Assembly: GCA_023105745.1 (NCBI GenBank)
Contig: JALGQZ010000009.1
Coordinates: forward strand, 11,394,564 to 11,458,563
Direction of reading: 5' to 3'
DNA: 64,000 bases
DNA from: Austropuccinia psidii
Taxonomy: Eukaryota; Basidiomycota; Pucciniomycetes; Pucciniales; Sphaerophragmiaceae
Part shown: positions 61,093-64,000 of the stretch, piece after piece
Position numbering within the stretch: position 1 is the first letter of the stretch
Layout: the number at the start of each line of letters is the position of its first letter
Translations under genes and position numbers: made by a program
Notes under the pieces: model-generated
The model's input: the letters and a program-made list of their open reading frames with translations, nothing else
Told to the model about the DNA's origin: nothing
Databases searched by the model: none

Positions 61093-62434
61093 CAGACAGA
61101 ACTCTAACAAGCACTATTTTAAATGAGTGTCATGATAGTGTTGCAGCTGGACATCTCTCAGAAGATAGAACACTAGAAAGGGTGAAAACCTGCTCTTGGT
61201 GGCCAAATTGGAAGAAAGATGTTGCAGAATACTGCCAAACCTGTGACAGATGTCAAAGAGCCAACAGATCCACAGGAAAAAAATTGGAATGATGATCCAA
61301 ATCCAAGAACCAAAATCCCCTTGGGAAATAGTTCATATGGCTTGGGCAACAGCACTACCTCCAGGAGGAGACAGAGATTATAATACATGCCTAGTGTTAG
61401 TTGACAGGTATAGCAAAACTCCTATGTTCCTACCATGTCACAAAGATGACACAGCTATTGAAATAACCATAATAAGATGCAATAAAGCCATTAGCCACAC
61501 AGGCCTATTCCAAAATATCATAAGTGACAGAGACCCAAAGCTAACTTAAGCATTATGGACAAACCTCCATAACTTGTTTGGGAAAAAATCATCATTCTAA
61601 ACAGCTTACCATCCTCAAACTGATGGTTTAGCAGAAAAAATGATACAAAACTTGGAGGACATGATTAGAAGATTCTGTGCTTATGGACTGGAATTTAAAT
61701 ATTCTTATGGTTTTACCCATGATTGGTGTACATTAATACCAGCTCTGGAACTGACATATAAAACATCAATTCATTCTTCTCCTGGCAAAACACCAGCGAT
61801 GCTATGAAAAGGTTGGAATCCAAGACTTCTTTATGATACCCTCAAAAAGGACTTAGTGGATATACACTCAACAGCAAGAAGTTTTAAAATAATGCTTGAC
61901 AAAGAAAGACACCATGCAAACAGATGTATGCAAGATTCTTTCAAATATGCAAAATAAAGATGGGATAAAAGTCATAAACCAGCTGAATGCAAAATAGGAG
62001 AATTGGTCCTAGTGTCAACTCTTAATTTCAATAATATAAGAGGACTAAAGAAATTGAAAGATTCCTTTGCAGGACCATTCATGATAAAAGCACTACATAG
62101 ACCTAATTCTGTGGAATTGGAGCTCACAGGTGAACTAATGAATAAACACCCAGCTTTCCCTGTAAGCTTGATAAAACCTTACAGCTCAAGTGACAAGGTA
62201 TTATTTCCACTAATAAATAAACCCCCACTTGAAATACCCCCTTTGGAAGAAGGAGAGGAAAAGAAAATTGTGAAAGTCCTTCAAGAAAGAAAGACAAGAA
62301 ATGAAAAAGAGAGAGTATACCTTGTAAGGTATAGAAATCCAACTCAAGAAGATACATGGCTACTTGAGAAAGATATAAAAAATGCTGATAAACTACGAAG
62401 AAGGTTCAGAAATGAAAGAAAACCTAAAGAATAG
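61005..62434 (+). pseudogene. Gypsy-A integrase with chromodomain-like C-terminus
   Basis: Frame 3 (61005-61292): the H-H-C-C zinc finger with HDSVAAGHLSEDRT and CQTCDRC. After an A-run shift near 61280, frame 2: WEIVHMAWATALPPGG (family MDW; the first catalytic Asp is Ala here, codon 61340-61342), LVDRYSKTPMFLPCH, IISDRDPKL (second Asp kept), TAYHPQTDGLAEKMIQ (Glu kept). Then ELTYKTSIHSSPGKTPAML and a GPY/F-like tail (LKDSFAGPFMIKALH). The last about 55 residues (KERVYLVRYRNPTQEDTWLL) form a chromodomain-like module, which in chromoviruses steers insertion to marked heterochromatin. In-frame stops near 61547, 61598, 61806 and 61955. Confidence 0.94.
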
Positions 62435-62540
62435 AAAAATCAAGCAGTATTGAGCTTCAAGACTAACAATATCTATTGAAGAGGTAGGACAGTGCATGAT
62501 AGCCTATTTAGATATATCAGATTGTGGTACAATAATTTTT

Positions 62541-62552
62541 GGTGGTAGAGAA
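62541..62552 (+). other. Polypurine tract of Gypsy-A
   Basis: GGTGGTAGAGAA directly precedes the 3' LTR start TGTGAGCC at 62553; about 120 bases beyond the coding end. Confidence 0.6.
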
Positions 62553-64000
62553 TGTGAGCCTTTGAGATATGACCACATATCCAAAAAGGTCACAGCAAAA
62601 TTTCTGTAATAATTATACTTATGATAATTATCTCCAAAATTAGTAAAATACCATAAATAAGTACACAATCTGAATTAACTCAGAATCTAATAAATAAAAA
62701 TTTGAAATAAATTACACCATTAGATCCCTCATGGTAAAATACACCTATGTCATTTTTATGGCATATCTGAAAAGTCAATAATTACTGAAGTATAAGTAAT
62801 AATATCTTAAAAAAGGTACAAAACCTCATTTATCTCAGAAACCAATGAAGCAACATGTAAAAAAAACTGTACCATTAGATTCTCCATAAAAGTCTACACA
62901 TAAAACAATTATAAAGCTAATATCTAAAGTCAATACTTAAGGAATTAAGCTGAATATATGCACTTTTTTGGTCAATGCATATATTCATGGTTTTTAGCTA
63001 ATATCTCTTGAAATATAAAGGATAGAGAGATAAACCAAAGAAAAGTCACCAAGTAATTACTCTAGGAATACAGATGTGAGATTTATTATACAAGCTATAA
63101 AAAAGGTTAAAACTTGTAATGGATTATTTAATAAAATCAACAGAGCTGTTGACCACTTTATTGTGAAAGTGGTCCAAACTTAGAAAAGGGTAGAAAGTAA
63201 AATTCGACTAGCTCATACGTGAAGAATGACGTAATTTTCATTATAATATTCAAGGTATAACCCTTTTAAATCATAGTTTGAAGTTTAAAATATTGGATTT
63301 CAACAGAAAAGATGAGCTACAAGAAAAATCATCAAAAATAGAGTTTTGCTTATGTAATGAAATACTCTTGTGAGTGCAATAAGGACATGCAAAGCTATCA
63401 GAATCCACTCTCAGAATAGTTTTAGCTTGTATAATTCAAAAGGTATTAATGATCAAAGTTTAAGCTTAAATTTGATCATTTATGATCACTCACTGTAATC
63501 TTATTTTAAGTTTAACAGTCATATAAGTGATCAAACTGATTAATACTATTATATTATGATTAATACTAATAAAATTCACAAATTTTAGGCTTCTGCCAAT
63601 CCTATGATGTCATCAAACTCAGAGTTATAGTTATAACTCTAAATAATGGTGTAATAATGAGATAAGATGGTTTGATTATGATGTAATCATCACTAAAGCT
63701 TAAAATATTGATCATTTCTAGTAGAAAGCATCAGTACACGTCTACTAGAACCCTACTGGACTCTAGAAGGGAGGTATTTACTATAAATAGAGCTCTTTTT
63801 ACTCTATTTTCCCTTCAGTTGCAACAAAAACACTAAATAATTAAATCAAAAAGGTAAATTCTTTATTCTTTATATATAAAACCTTTATATTATTAAAGAT
63901 CAAAGATCATATTCATTAAAATCATCAATCGTGATGTGATTACTTCAATTATTGAATTGTTTTTGTTAAATTTCTCTTAAACATCTCAAATCCATGTAAA
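62553..64000 (+). repeat. 3' LTR of Gypsy-A, truncated by the window end
   Basis: 1448 bp visible, aligned with 53950-55396 of the 5' LTR. Keeps TGATGTCATCA (63604-63614), the AGAGTTATA hairpin, ACTATAAATAGAGCTC (about 63780) and the first-40-base hairpin. Confidence 0.95.

Larger units (their letters stand above)
53950..64000 (+). mobile_element. Gypsy-A: Ty3/gypsy LTR retrotransposon, nearly complete but decayed; 3' LTR cut by the window end
   Basis: 5' LTR 53950-55909, primer-binding site 55912-55929, gag from 56639, protease, RT, RNase H, integrase and chromodomain-like tail to 62434, purine-rich tract to 62552, 3' LTR from 62553. Preceded by ACAGG (53945-53949), a candidate target duplication whose partner lies outside the window. 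Over the first 180 bp the two LTRs differ at roughly one base in ten, so the insertion is not recent. The LTR starts TGTGAGCC and ends CCTTACA like LTR-A solo copies, so Gypsy-A and the LTR-A copies are related lineages. Confidence 0.95.

Noticed and set aside
56639..62434. RIP-type mutation as the source of the Gypsy-A stops
   Set aside because: Several stops appear to need changes other than C-to-T or G-to-A, and frameshifts in A-runs are common; CpG loss fits better than repeat-induced point mutation, though this was judged only by eye.

Overview
This is eukaryotic, fungal-type DNA made almost entirely of transposable elements and their remains. I see no intact host gene, no rRNA gene and no convincing tRNA gene. 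It is strongly AT-rich and very poor in CpG. The element families (a Mutator-like transposase joined to an OTU cysteine-protease domain, Ty3/gypsy elements with chromodomain-type tails, and a LINE) and their wording fit a rust fungus (Pucciniales). From memory of predicted proteins, the best match is the myrtle rust Austropuccinia psidii, whose genome is very large and repeat-rich. That species call is recall-based inference, not a search result.

Layout. 1-1115: reverse copy of a long terminal repeat of a family I call LTR-A (starts TGTGAGCC, ends ACA). 1934-6365: a broken MULE with terminal inverted repeats, a three-intron transposase pseudogene and an OTU domain. 6366-17646: mostly featureless AT-rich sequence holding a double hairpin (7.4-7.5 kb), a dispersed repeat (8.3 kb) and a degenerate LTR of a second family, LTR-B (10.46 kb). 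17647-31.76 kb: a nest of LTRs. LTR-A copy A2 comes first; then LTR-B copy B1 split by solo LTR-A copy A3; then LTR-A copy A5 split by solo LTR-A copy A4, which has a perfect 5-bp target duplication. 31.8-37.3 kb: featureless. 37.35-42.0 kb: two LTR-B remnants flanking a palindrome and a repeated CCATAACT-type block. 45.4-53.1 kb: LTR-B copy B4, a reverse-strand LINE pseudogene, LTR-B copy B3 and a reverse-strand Ty3/gypsy pol pseudogene (Gypsy-B). 53950 to the window end: a Ty3/gypsy element (Gypsy-A) with 5' LTR, primer-binding site, gag, protease, RT, RNase H, integrase, chromodomain-like tail, polypurine tract and a 3' LTR cut by the window edge.

How it works together. Every coding unit is interrupted by stops or frameshifts, and some catalytic residues are replaced, so this reads as a graveyard of layered insertions. 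The nesting gives a relative age order: LTR-B copies are oldest, LTR-A solo copies sit inside older LTRs, and Gypsy-A abuts the truncated 5' side of Gypsy-B. The least ordinary signals are the MULE-OTU fusion, a covarying hairpin at the 5' tip of LTR-A copies, a second open frame overlapping the Gypsy-A gag N-terminus, and several strong hairpins outside any recognised element.
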